This document shows, one piece after another, positions 27,753 to 36,175 of a DNA stretch of 64,000 nucleotides; the stretch's first letter is position 1, and the number at the start of each line of letters is the position of its first letter. The stretch comes from Spirosoma fluviale. GTDB lineage: Bacteria > Bacteroidota > Bacteroidia > Cytophagales > Spirosomataceae. The stretch lies in assembly GCF_900230225.1 (NCBI RefSeq), contig NZ_OCNH01000001.1:2542001-2606000 (forward strand), read 5' to 3'. The position numbers and the translations under genes were made by a program. The notes under the pieces are model-generated. The model was not told the DNA's origin. It did not search any database and saw only the letters and a list, made by a program, of their open reading frames with translations.

Positions 27753-28445
27753 TTACTCTTCCTTAAGCACGTAGCCCATTCCCGGTCTCGTATGAATGAG
27801 CTTCGGCTCAAAATCACGGTCAATCTTCTTCCGGAGGTAATTGATATAAACTTCTACAACATTGGTGTTGGGGTCGAAATTCAGATTCCAGACCTGCTCA
27901 GCGATATCCATTTTTGCCAGTACGCGCCCCCGGTTGCGTATCAGGTATTCCAGCAAAGCGAACTCCCGAGGGGTCAGGTCAATGGACGTTGCTCCACGTT
28001 TCACCTCACGGGAAGCTGAATTGACGATTAAATTAGCCACCCGCCACACCTTCTCCGGCTCGGCGGTCATTTCCTCCAGCAATGCCGACCGACGCAGGCA
28101 GGCCTCTACGCGGGCAATCAACTCCCGAAGATCAAAGGGTTTGACCAGATAATCGTCGGCACCCAGGCCCAACCCCTCTATTTTGTCTTCAATTTCACCC
28201 AGGGCTGTGAGCATAATAATGGGGAGATGCGGCTTTTCTGCCCGAACGCTGCGGCACACCTCAAATCCGTTGATACCAGGCAGGTTAATATCTAAAATGA
28301 GCAGATCGACGCCCGGCAACAATGCCATCTGGCGGCCGTTGTTTCCTTCATAAACTACCTCCGTAGCGTAGCCATCTTCCTGTAGTGTTCGGCTAATGAT
28401 CTGCGCAATACGTCGGTCGTCTTCAATAATTAGTATCTTTTTCAT
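27753..28445 (-). CDS. OmpR/PhoB-family response regulator
   Basis: A 230-residue two-component regulator. The receiver domain has the acidic pocket EDD (residues 8-10), phospho-acceptor D52 in LLILDINLPG, the conserved Thr of IIMLTA and Lys of YLVKPFD. The C-terminal winged helix is complete (LTPREFALLEYLIRNRGRVLAK ... VYINYLRKKID). It lies directly upstream of the czcCBA-like genes on the same strand, so metal-responsive control of them is likely, as for CzcR/CusR. No sensor histidine kinase gene is adjacent, which is unusual for this arrangement. A small inverted repeat lies upstream. Confidence 0.93.
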   Translation of the reverse strand: MKKILIIEDDRRIAQIISRTLQEDGYATEVVYEGNNGRQMALLPGVDLLILDINLPGINGFEVCRSVRAEKPHLPIIMLTALGEIEDKIEGLGLGADDYLVKPFDLRELIARVEACLRRSALLEEMTAEPEKVWRVANLIVNSASREVKRGATSIDLTPREFALLEYLIRNRGRVLAKMDIAEQVWNLNFDPNTNVVEVYINYLRKKIDRDFEPKLIHTRPGMGYVLKEE

Positions 28446-28500
28446 CCCGTTGACTTCCCCGGAAACTGTCTTCGCGCTGGTTGTCCATCAGGATTCAGGC

Positions 28501-28523
28501 ATGACACGGGCTCATTGTGTCAT
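28501..28523. promoter_or_regulatory. Small inverted repeat upstream of the response regulator
   Basis: ATGACAC at 28501-28507 pairs with GTGTCAT at 28517-28523 across 9 nt, 56 bp upstream of the regulator start in the 231-bp gap 28446-28676. It could be an operator or chance. Nothing else is identifiable in the gap. Confidence 0.25.
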
Positions 28524-28676
28524 TTAATAACGGACACTACCAACGGAAAAATTCACACTAGCCACCCGATTAGAAAAATCTAATCTTTTTCTGAGTGATG
28601 GACAAGCAAAGTTTTCTTCTCCGACTTACCCGGAAAATAGCGTTGAAAAGTGATCAATGAAATAGGAAATCAGCCT

Positions 28677-28907
28677 CTACGCCAGATAAGGCAGGTAGGG
28701 TTCCAGCTTATCGGTTTCGCGGAAGGCCGTAACCTGATGTAAGCTATTGGTGTAGGCGTCGTACTTGAGTTCGACGTAAAAATTGTGAAGATTATACAGC
28801 AGGAAAATGTTCTCGCCTTCGTAGCGGTTGGCAAGTATGTCGCCCGTAAAGTAAAGGGTGTCGAGTTGCTGGTCGGCAGAAAGGCAGGTAAAATCGGCAG
28901 GTTGCAT
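28677..28907 (-). CDS. Small hypothetical protein (76 aa)
   Basis: The frame encodes MQPADFTCLSADQQLDTLYF onwards, 76 residues, without a signal peptide or membrane segment. The composition is that of a compact folded soluble protein (NRYEGENIFLLYNLHNFYVEL), and its codon use looks like that of the neighbours. The longer frame that starts at 28958 would run through a terminator stem, so ATG 28905-28907 is chosen. I do not recognise a family. The competing ORF in the next frame (28670-28939) is Thr/Pro-rich and looks like a shadow. It stands alone between the response regulator and an oxidoreductase gene. Confidence 0.55.
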   Translation of the reverse strand: MQPADFTCLSADQQLDTLYFTGDILANRYEGENIFLLYNLHNFYVELKYDAYTNSLHQVTAFRETDKLEPYLPYLA

Positions 28908-28943
28908 AGCTGTACGGGGTTGACAGGCGAAATAAACAAAAAG

Positions 28944-28970
28944 CGGGCGGCTCACCAAATGAGCCGCCCG
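28944..28970 (-). terminator. Terminator hairpin for the minus-strand oxidoreductase transcript
   Basis: An 11-bp GC-rich stem (28944-28954 with 28960-28970) encloses a 5-nt loop. On the minus strand it is followed by CTTTTTGTTTATTT, a good U tract. It lies ~117 bp downstream of the oxidoreductase stop. Confidence 0.75.
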
Positions 28971-29086
28971 ACTTTATATAGCACAAGAAAAATACTACTA
29001 CAATACAACTAAAACACTATTTCAAGTAACACCCTACGATACAGTATACTTGTAGAGGAAATCAATTAGTGTTGCCATATATTTTT

Positions 29087-30184
29087 TTAGCCAATCTTTA
29101 CTTGCTTGCCTGTTTTGGCCGCCTGGTAGATTGCTTCTACAATTTTTATATCACGCAGGCCTTCTTCGCCGGGGACCATCATGGGCTTTTTATTCATGAT
29201 CAACTCCGCATCGTCGTCCATTTGTTTGGCCTGCTGCCAGGTCACTTCGTAAGGATGGTCTATTTTACCGCCATTGCTCCAGACACCTTTTACGTTGTTA
29301 TACCCCGAATACGGTTCTACGCGCAACGTGCCTTTGCTACCGATCACGTCCATAAAATTCATGTTCATGCCGTAACTCGACTGAACCACCGCCCGCGCTC
29401 CGCTCGGGAAAATAAGCTGCGCCATGGATGTTTCATCCAGACCGTTCTTGTACACGTCTGGCCGGGATGTGTACTGCTGGGCCGTAACGGCAATGGGTTC
29501 CTCGCCCGTTGCCAGGCGGGCACCCTGTAATACGTAAACGCCCATGTCGTACATGACGCCCCCGCCCATTTCTTTTTTCTGTTTCCAGTGATCGGTTCGG
29601 GCGTCGTAATAAGCAGCGGAACAGTTAACCATCTGTATTTTGCCAATCTTTCCATCACGCAGTCCTTTTACATACTCCTGCGTATTGGGGTCATGGTGCA
29701 AGCGGTAACCAACGGACAACGACACCTTGTTTTTAGCACAGGCATCGATCATGTTCTGGCACTCTTTGGCAGTAACGGCCATCGGTTTTTCAACCCAGAC
29801 CTGTTTACCCGCTTTAGCCGCCCGCACCACATACTCTTCGTGCATGGAGGGCGGAAGCACCACATAGATCACGTCGATATCAGGGTTGTTGGCAATCTGG
29901 TCGAACGTCTGGTACGAATAGATGTTCTTGTCCGGAATGTTGTACTGCTTCTTCCACTTTTCAGCTTTTGCAGGCGTTCCGGTTACGATACCGGCTAGGT
30001 AACAGTTTTTGGTTTTTTGCAGAGCCGGTGCCAGCAGGTCGGTGCTGTAATAGCCTAGTCCCACGAGGGCTACACCCAGTTTGTCTTTAGCTGGTTTTGT
30101 CGATGCCCAAAGCGCATTGGGCAAAATGGCAGCGGCTGCGCCGGTCAGCGCTGTTGTTTGCAGGAAAGTTCGGCGAGATGTCAT
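29087..30184 (-). CDS. Gfo/Idh/MocA-family oxidoreductase with Tat signal
   Basis: A 365-residue NAD(P)-dependent sugar dehydrogenase-type protein. The N-terminus TSRRTFLQTTALTGAAAA is a twin-arginine signal, so the protein is exported folded with its cofactor. The Rossmann fold (LGVALVGLGYYSTDLLAPAL) and the conserved WVEKPMAVTAKEC, with the family's EKP motif, follow. The C-terminal domain contains GGGVMYDMGVYVLQ. Such exported members are common in Bacteroidota and act on glycans or glycosides; the exact substrate is unknown. It lies 84 bp downstream of an esterase gene on the same strand, perhaps a shared carbohydrate role. Confidence 0.92.
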   Translation of the reverse strand: MTSRRTFLQTTALTGAAAAILPNALWASTKPAKDKLGVALVGLGYYSTDLLAPALQKTKNCYLAGIVTGTPAKAEKWKKQYNIPDKNIYSYQTFDQIANNPDIDVIYVVLPPSMHEEYVVRAAKAGKQVWVEKPMAVTAKECQNMIDACAKNKVSLSVGYRLHHDPNTQEYVKGLRDGKIGKIQMVNCSAAYYDARTDHWKQKKEMGGGVMYDMGVYVLQGARLATGEEPIAVTAQQYTSRPDVYKNGLDETSMAQLIFPSGARAVVQSSYGMNMNFMDVIGSKGTLRVEPYSGYNNVKGVWSNGGKIDHPYEVTWQQAKQMDDDAELIMNKKPMMVPGEEGLRDIKIVEAIYQAAKTGKQVKIG

Positions 30185-30267
30185 TTGGTTTCAAATTAAA
30201 AGTTTATGGTATAAAAATCAGGATTTCTGGTTGAAAGGTCAAGTCAGGCGATAGCCGTTCCATAGGG

Positions 30268-31062
30268 TCATTTGTGTTCTTCAGTTCTGGCAAGATAGGT
30301 ATCTGCAAACCGGATGCCTAACATCCGGGCAGAAGGCGTATCGAAATGCGTGGTATCTCCTTTATGCGTTAAGCCACTTGCCGACACAACGTACATATTG
30401 GGTATGGTTTTAGGCAAGGTTTCCAGAATCGTGTTGATCTGAGCCGCAACCGGATGCTTTTGTACATAAAAATCACCCAGGGTACCAACGAGAAATGGGA
30501 CGTTTTCAGCCTGCAAATCGGTTCGGATGCGGCTTACCAAAGCGGTTAATTTCTCGGCATAGACGGCGGCTTTTTCGGGTTGGCTATCCGATTCGCCCTG
30601 GTGCCAGAGTATGCCTGCCAACTCACCGTTTTCCAGCGCTTTTCTGGCTCGTTTAATGGCATCATCGTACGGATATGATTTGGTGGCCGCATAATAGGCC
30701 CCCGGTACCCAGACATCAATTCCCGACCCACCCTGAGCGCAGGGAATTAGACCAACATCTACTTTTTTGTCGGAGTCGACCAGTTTTTGGGCAAACGCCA
30801 GACCGGGGCCAACGCCAATAACGGTGGGTTTATCAAAATGGAGTGGGTCGCGGGCGGGTAGCCAGGTCTCTTCTTTAGTAAGCATCCAGATATGCTGGTG
30901 CGGTTGCTGATCTTTGGCTTCGGGTATGCCCCGGCCAGCCATGTTCGATTGACCGATGAGCAGGAACAGTTTAAGCCGGGGTGGTACGTCCTGCCTGAAG
31001 GCAAAGCATACCCCAAGCAACAGCAGCAGTAAGATCGGAGTCAATCGTAGCTGAATCTTCAT
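30268..31062 (-). CDS. SASA-domain carbohydrate esterase (sialate O-acetylesterase-like / CE6-like)
   Basis: A 264-residue secreted SGNH esterase with a signal peptide (TPILLLLLLGVCFAF). The nucleophile is S39 in LFLLIGQSNMAGRG. The second block is GILWHQGESDS, and the C-terminal catalytic pair is in DTTHFDTPSARMLG. These are the motifs of the DUF303/SASA family, which removes acetyl groups from plant or sialic polysaccharides. It is complete and starts with ATG. It likely shares a transcript with the Gfo/Idh/MocA gene downstream. No SusC/SusD pair is nearby. Confidence 0.88.
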   Translation of the reverse strand: MKIQLRLTPILLLLLLGVCFAFRQDVPPRLKLFLLIGQSNMAGRGIPEAKDQQPHQHIWMLTKEETWLPARDPLHFDKPTVIGVGPGLAFAQKLVDSDKKVDVGLIPCAQGGSGIDVWVPGAYYAATKSYPYDDAIKRARKALENGELAGILWHQGESDSQPEKAAVYAEKLTALVSRIRTDLQAENVPFLVGTLGDFYVQKHPVAAQINTILETLPKTIPNMYVVSASGLTHKGDTTHFDTPSARMLGIRFADTYLARTEEHK

Positions 31063-31210
31063 GGCAGGTATTTACACGGTGAAAGACAATACTCCACCAT
31101 TTATACGGTAACCTGCGGGACAAAATCAACCTTCCATAAGATAAGCCTCCGCCAGACAAATAAAAATAAGCAATATTTACACTATATATAAATTATAGTA
31201 TAATTTATAA

Positions 31211-31852
31211 TTAAGTGATTTCATTATAGAACCGAGGTGTGAGGAGACCGTGTAAGAGCAGGTTAACGATTTGGTCGGCTCGTTCGGGAAGCTCTTTTGA
31301 CAGGGCTGACGTGATTGCTTCAGGAAACTGATTTAAAAAGTCCAGATCAGTAAGTTGCTGAATAGCGGCAACATAGGTCAGCATGGCGATGTGCCGGGAG
31401 GAATCATCCCGCAGATACCCAACCCGAACGCCCTCGTCCATCAACTGACTGAAATGCTTCAGTGGTATATCCCGTCTGATCTCGCAGGCTTTTTTCCAGG
31501 CCTCTGGCTCTGAGCGTTTTATATCCGTCCAGAAACCCTGGTTGATATTGGCGAAGCTCATCCCGATAAACCGAAGATAAGCCGCCACTTTCTGCCGCAG
31601 GGTTAGATCGACATTATTCAGAATGGTGTCTGCCTTTTCCTGGTACTCCAGAGCAAACTGCTCAATACCAGCCATTAACAGTTCCGACTTACTGCTGAAG
31701 TGGTTGTAGATAGTCTTCTTGCTGATACCCAGTTCACGAGCCAGGTCATCTACAGACATGTTGCTGTACCCATGCAGCAAGAATAATTTCTGAGCGGCCT
31801 CTATAATATGCTGCCTTGTTTTTGCTTTTACAGACACAATTCTCTTGATCAA
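31211..31852 (-). CDS. TetR/AcrR-family transcriptional regulator
   Basis: A 213-residue one-component repressor-type protein. The N-terminal helix-turn-helix is typical (TRQHIIEAAQKLFLLHGYSNMSVDDLARELGISKKTIYNHFSSKSELL, residues ~11-60). The all-helical C-terminal ligand domain is not conserved. It is divergent from the MFP-RND-TolC operon across a 149-bp AT-rich gap that contains a perfect 6+2+6 palindrome, so it probably controls that operon and itself. The region downstream of the gene (31063-31210) is very AT-rich and holds no gene. Confidence 0.9.
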   Translation of the reverse strand: MIKRIVSVKAKTRQHIIEAAQKLFLLHGYSNMSVDDLARELGISKKTIYNHFSSKSELLMAGIEQFALEYQEKADTILNNVDLTLRQKVAAYLRFIGMSFANINQGFWTDIKRSEPEAWKKACEIRRDIPLKHFSQLMDEGVRVGYLRDDSSRHIAMLTYVAAIQQLTDLDFLNQFPEAITSALSKELPERADQIVNLLLHGLLTPRFYNEIT

Positions 31853-31901
31853 TTGGAAACTAAAAATACTAAAATAGTGTAAATTATAAAAACAAAGCCA
31901 C

Positions 31902-31915
31902 TAGGTACTTACCTA
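31902..31915. promoter_or_regulatory. Candidate TetR operator (TAGGTA-CT-TACCTA)
   Basis: A perfect 14-bp palindrome-like site (6-bp half sites, 2-bp spacer) in the middle of the divergent gap between the TetR gene (start 31852) and the RND operon (start 32002). Its symmetry and place fit a TetR-family operator. A second weaker dyad, CTCAC-N4-GTGAG, is at 31961-31974. Confidence 0.5.
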
Positions 31916-32001
31916 AACGTATATATCATTCTAAACAAAGCGAGTCTTCTTCAATTATACCTCACAAACGTGAGTCTGTTTTACCTTATTCGCCAGTCCT
32001 T

Positions 32002-33072
32002 ATGAGTAGTAACGTTATACGTCCCCTTGCACTTTCCCTGTCTATCTGGGCATTATCGGCCTGTCAGTCTTCTTCCGATAAAAAACAAAACCCAACATCG
32101 GCAGTCATTGAAACACCAGCAGCCATCCCCGTCATCGTTAGTCGGGTTCAGGATACCCAGGAAGGCGGACAACTGACTCTAAGCGGCTCAACTGAATCTG
32201 AAACGACCGTAAATTTAGGGTTTATGGTGGCCGGAAAACTAAATCGGGTCACAATTCAGGAAGGACAGACCGTTCGGGCGGGGCAACTGATTGCCTCCAT
32301 CGAGCCAACCGACTACCAGTTGGGCGTCACCATTGCCAACGCCAACGTGGCGCGGGTGCAGGACGAATACAATCGGCTAACCATTCTGAAAGAACGGGGC
32401 AGTGTAACGCCCAGCGATTATGAAAAGGTGGTGACGGGGCTCGATGAAGTGAAAGCCCGCCAGCAACTGGCCGCCAAAAACCTCCGCGAAACCAAACTCT
32501 ACTCCCCTATTTCCGGCATTGTGGCCCGCAAAGGAGCCAATCCCGGCGAGATCATTCCACAAGGGCAACCCCTCTTTCAAATCGCCGACATTCAGCCCAT
32601 AAAAGTACGGGTATCGGTACCCGAATCGGAAGTTGGGCAGCTCCGTCTGGGGCAGTCTGCCCAAGTGACAATCCCGGCCATCAACGGAACCTATACCGGC
32701 AAAATTTCCCTCATCGGTGCCGTCGCGGACCCAGCTTCCCGCGCCTACTCCGTCAAGATCGACCTGCCCAATCCAAAACTTCAGATCCGCCCCGGTATGA
32801 TTGCCGATGCCCGGATCACGTCGACCCGCCGATCTAAAGCCCTGAGTCTGCCGGGCAATGCCGTATTGCGCGACGACGATCAGTCCACCTACGTATTCGT
32901 GGCCGATTCGCTCAAAAAACAGGCGTTCAAACGAAAAGTGACCATCGGGAAGATTTTCGCCAGCAACGTCGAAATCACATCCGGTCTTACGCCCAGCGAC
33001 CTCGTTGTAACTGGTGGTCAGCAGAAATTACAGGACGGCGCTTCGATTCAATTTAACCAATCCGCTCAATGA
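32002..33072 (+). CDS. RND efflux periplasmic adaptor lipoprotein (AcrA/MexA-like)
   Basis: A 356-residue membrane-fusion protein. The lipobox WALSAC puts the lipidated Cys at about residue 21. Lipoyl halves (VTIQEGQTVRAGQLIASIEP and LYSPISGIVARKGANPGEII) flank a short helical hairpin. Beta-barrel (IKVRVSVPESEVGQLRLGQS) and membrane-proximal parts follow. The stop overlaps the RND pump start by 4 bp (ATGA), so the two are translationally coupled. Probably repressed by the divergent TetR. Confidence 0.93.
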   Translation: MSSNVIRPLALSLSIWALSACQSSSDKKQNPTSAVIETPAAIPVIVSRVQDTQEGGQLTLSGSTESETTVNLGFMVAGKLNRVTIQEGQTVRAGQLIASIEPTDYQLGVTIANANVARVQDEYNRLTILKERGSVTPSDYEKVVTGLDEVKARQQLAAKNLRETKLYSPISGIVARKGANPGEIIPQGQPLFQIADIQPIKVRVSVPESEVGQLRLGQSAQVTIPAINGTYTGKISLIGAVADPASRAYSVKIDLPNPKLQIRPGMIADARITSTRRSKALSLPGNAVLRDDDQSTYVFVADSLKKQAFKRKVTIGKIFASNVEITSGLTPSDLVVTGGQQKLQDGASIQFNQSAQ

Positions 33073-36000
33073 ATCCCATTCAAGGCTCGTTAAAATACCC
33101 GCAGGTAACGCTCAGCGTTGTCTTTCTGGTGGCGGCATTGGGCATCTATTCCCTGCTGACCATGCCGCGTCGGGAGGACCCGAAAATCACTATCCGCACC
33201 GGGCTGGTCGTCGCCTTTTTTCCGGGTGCCAATTCCGCTCAGGTCGAAGATCAGGTAACCCGTAAACTGGAGCAGTATTTGTTCGGCTACGCCGAAGTGC
33301 GTAAAGAAAAAACGTACTCCACCACCCGCGACGGTGCCGTGGTCATTAACGTTGAACTGGAAGAGAACGTCAAAAATCCGGACATTTTCTGGTCCAAGCT
33401 TCGCCACGACCTCAACCAGGCCAAAGTGCTGGATTTGCCGCAGGGCGTTCAGGGGCCCATCGTCAACACCGATTTTGGCGATACCGTTGCCCTGCTGATT
33501 GGGGTCGAATCCGACCAGCTCTCCTACACTGAACTGGACGATAAACTCAAACGCATTGAAGACGGGCTGCGTACCATCAAAGCCGTGTCGAAAATACGGC
33601 GGTATGGGGAGCAAAAAGAGCAAATCACCATTACGGCCCGCTCCGAGCAAATAGCGCAATACGGTATAAAATGGACGCAGGTCGTGCAGGTACTCCAGGC
33701 CCAAAACGCCATCAAAGCCACCGGAAATGTCAAAACCGACCAGTCGCAGGTGCCGCTCTATGCCCAGGGTTATTATAATTCCGAACAGGAAATCAGCAAT
33801 CAGGTAATCGGTACCACACCTACCGGGTCCGTTATTCGGCTGGGAGACGTAGCGACCATTAAACGGGAAGGTACGGAGCCAACATCGACCATCAACGTAA
33901 ATGGCCACCGGGCGTTGATGCTGTCCGTTGAGATGCAGGAAGGCAATAACATTGTCAAGTTTGGCGACGATGTAGCGGCCAAGCTGGACGATATCCGGCA
34001 TTACCTTCCCAGTTCGGTGAAGCTCACCACGGTTGTCAACCAGCCGCAGGTTGTTCAGCACAGCGTGAGTGACTTCATCCGGGAGTTCTTTCTGGCTATC
34101 GTCTCCGTTGTTGTCGTCACGATTGTTCTGCTGCCGTTCCGCATTGCCGCCGTGGCTGCCATGGCGATTCCAGTCACAGTAGCCGTTACGTTTGCGCTGC
34201 TGCATACATTCGGGATTGAGTTGCACCAGGTGTCGCTGGCCGCATTGATCGTCGTGCTGGGCATGGTTGTGGATGATGCCATTGTCATTGCCGACAACTA
34301 CGTGGAACTCCTCGACGAAGGCATTGACCGATGGACGGCCGCCTGGCGCAGTGCCAGTGATCTGGTCGTTCCGGTACTCACGGCGACGGCGACGATTATC
34401 GCGTCGTTTTTACCGATGGTCATTCTGACCGGATCGGTAGGCGAGTTTATTTTTTCGCTGCCCATTACGGTTTCCATTGCGCTGGCCTCGTCGTTTATTG
34501 TGGCCATGTTGCTCACGCCTTTCCTGTGTTACACCTTCATCAAAAAAGGGTTGCATCAGGTTATTGAGCCGAGTAATCGTCCCGAAAAACGGAAGCGAAA
34601 ATCGCTGCTCGATTACATGCAGGACGGCTACGACAAGGCCATCAACTGGTGCATCGACCACCGTACCGCCACACTGGTATTCGCCGTCGTTTCCATTGCC
34701 GCATCGGGTCTTTTGTTCAAAGCGATCCGGCAGAAATTCTTCCCGGCGGCTGAGCGAAACCAGTTTGTGGTAGAAGTCTGGATGCCAACCGGCACTAAAC
34801 TCGACCGAACGAAAGAGGCTCTAGCCAGGCTGGAAGGGCTGCTCAAAAAAGACGGTCGGGTGGAAACTTACGCCACCTTTATCGGCACCAGTGCCCCTCG
34901 ATTTTATTACAACTTTTCGCCCGAGCCACCCGTCACCAACTACGGGCAGATTCTGGTGAACACGACAACCAATGAAGAAACGGAAGCCCTAGCCGACGAA
35001 CTGATCGGGAAAGTGGCCGCGCTGGTGCCCGATGGCACTCCCCGCGTGCGGCTGATGCAGCAGGGCGCGCTGACAATTGCGCCGGTGGAGGTTCGGATTA
35101 TCGGCAACGACCTGAACGTGTTGAAACGGCTTGGTTCTCAGGTGCAGAATATTGTCCGCAAAGCACCCGGCAGCGCCCTCGTCCGCACGGATTTCAAAGA
35201 AGATTATTACGGCGTCGGGATTAGCCTGACGGAAGAGGCCAACCGGCTCGGCTTTACAACAACCGGCATTGCCACCAGTATTTACACCGGCTTCTCGGGT
35301 GCGCCCGTATCGGTGCTGTACGAAGGCGATCAGCCCGTTAACCTGGTTCTTCGGCTCGATGAAGAAAGCCGCCAGAACTTTACGGACCTGGAAAATACGT
35401 ACCTCACTTCGCCCGTAACGGGCAGCAGTGTACCGCTCCGGCAGATTGCGACGTTACGACCCGAATGGCAAACCGGGCGAATTATGCACCGCAACGGCGT
35501 TCGTACGCTGACGGTTCAGTCCGAAACGAGTGGCAACACCCTGCCTTCCGAAGTACTGAAAGCCATTCAACCACAAATTGCCAGCATTCCCCTACCCGTT
35601 GGCTACAGCATTCAATACGGTGGTGAGGACGAAAACCGGCGGGCTACGTTCAGCCAAATGGTTGGTGCGCTGGGAATCAGCCTTGTGCTTATCTTCCTGA
35701 TCCTGCTCTTCCAGTTTCGCAACCTGAAAGAATCACTGGTGGTCATGGCGTCCATTCCCCTCAGTCTGTTTGGCGCATTGCTGGGCCTGGTGCTAACGGG
35801 AAATCCGTTTGGCTTTACGGCCTTTATGGGGCTCATCAGCCTGTCGGGTATTGTTGTGCGAAACGCCATTATTCTGGTCGACTACGCCAACGAGCTGATT
35901 CGCAAAGGGATGGACATCCGCCAAGCGGCCATGGAAGCGGGCAAGCGTCGACTCCGGCCTATTTTTCTGACAACGATGGCCGCAGCCATTGGCGTTGTTC

Positions 36001-36173
36001 CCATGATTTTGTCCGGTTCGCCCATGTGGAGCCCACTGGCCAGCGTCATTGCCGTGGGCGTTGTTTTCTCGATGGTCATGGCCCTGCTGGTCATTCCGGT
36101 CCTGTTTGTGATGACCGTCAAACCCAAAGATGAAGCCGTCGCCCTGCCAACCACCCAGACTCATTCTCATTGA
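33069..36173 (+). CDS. RND efflux pump, hydrophobe/amphiphile type (AcrB/MdtB-like)
   Basis: A 1034-residue inner-membrane proton antiporter with the usual 12 helices and two large periplasmic loops. PRREDPKITIRTGLVVAFFP, after the first helix, is typical of this subgroup. Helix 4 carries the proton-relay pair DD near residues 401-402 (VLGMVVDDAIVIADNYVEL). The C-half has the matching LISLSGIVVRNAIILVDYAN. It belongs to the organic-substrate type, unlike the metal-type pump at 21969-25109. The operon also encodes an adaptor and a TolC protein, so a full tripartite pump is present. Substrates cannot be predicted. Confidence 0.93.
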   Translation: MNPIQGSLKYPQVTLSVVFLVAALGIYSLLTMPRREDPKITIRTGLVVAFFPGANSAQVEDQVTRKLEQYLFGYAEVRKEKTYSTTRDGAVVINVELEENVKNPDIFWSKLRHDLNQAKVLDLPQGVQGPIVNTDFGDTVALLIGVESDQLSYTELDDKLKRIEDGLRTIKAVSKIRRYGEQKEQITITARSEQIAQYGIKWTQVVQVLQAQNAIKATGNVKTDQSQVPLYAQGYYNSEQEISNQVIGTTPTGSVIRLGDVATIKREGTEPTSTINVNGHRALMLSVEMQEGNNIVKFGDDVAAKLDDIRHYLPSSVKLTTVVNQPQVVQHSVSDFIREFFLAIVSVVVVTIVLLPFRIAAVAAMAIPVTVAVTFALLHTFGIELHQVSLAALIVVLGMVVDDAIVIADNYVELLDEGIDRWTAAWRSASDLVVPVLTATATIIASFLPMVILTGSVGEFIFSLPITVSIALASSFIVAMLLTPFLCYTFIKKGLHQVIEPSNRPEKRKRKSLLDYMQDGYDKAINWCIDHRTATLVFAVVSIAASGLLFKAIRQKFFPAAERNQFVVEVWMPTGTKLDRTKEALARLEGLLKKDGRVETYATFIGTSAPRFYYNFSPEPPVTNYGQILVNTTTNEETEALADELIGKVAALVPDGTPRVRLMQQGALTIAPVEVRIIGNDLNVLKRLGSQVQNIVRKAPGSALVRTDFKEDYYGVGISLTEEANRLGFTTTGIATSIYTGFSGAPVSVLYEGDQPVNLVLRLDEESRQNFTDLENTYLTSPVTGSSVPLRQIATLRPEWQTGRIMHRNGVRTLTVQSETSGNTLPSEVLKAIQPQIASIPLPVGYSIQYGGEDENRRATFSQMVGALGISLVLIFLILLFQFRNLKESLVVMASIPLSLFGALLGLVLTGNPFGFTAFMGLISLSGIVVRNAIILVDYANELIRKGMDIRQAAMEAGKRRLRPIFLTTMAAAIGVVPMILSGSPMWSPLASVIAVGVVFSMVMALLVIPVLFVMTVKPKDEAVALPTTQTHSH

Positions 36174-36175
36174 CA

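Noticed and set aside
33090..34226. Long minus-strand ORF (378 codons) opposite the AcrB-like pump
   Set aside because: It is antisense to strongly conserved RND sequence and has no recognisable domain. Its His/Asp/Gly/Asn-rich composition is typical of a shadow frame.
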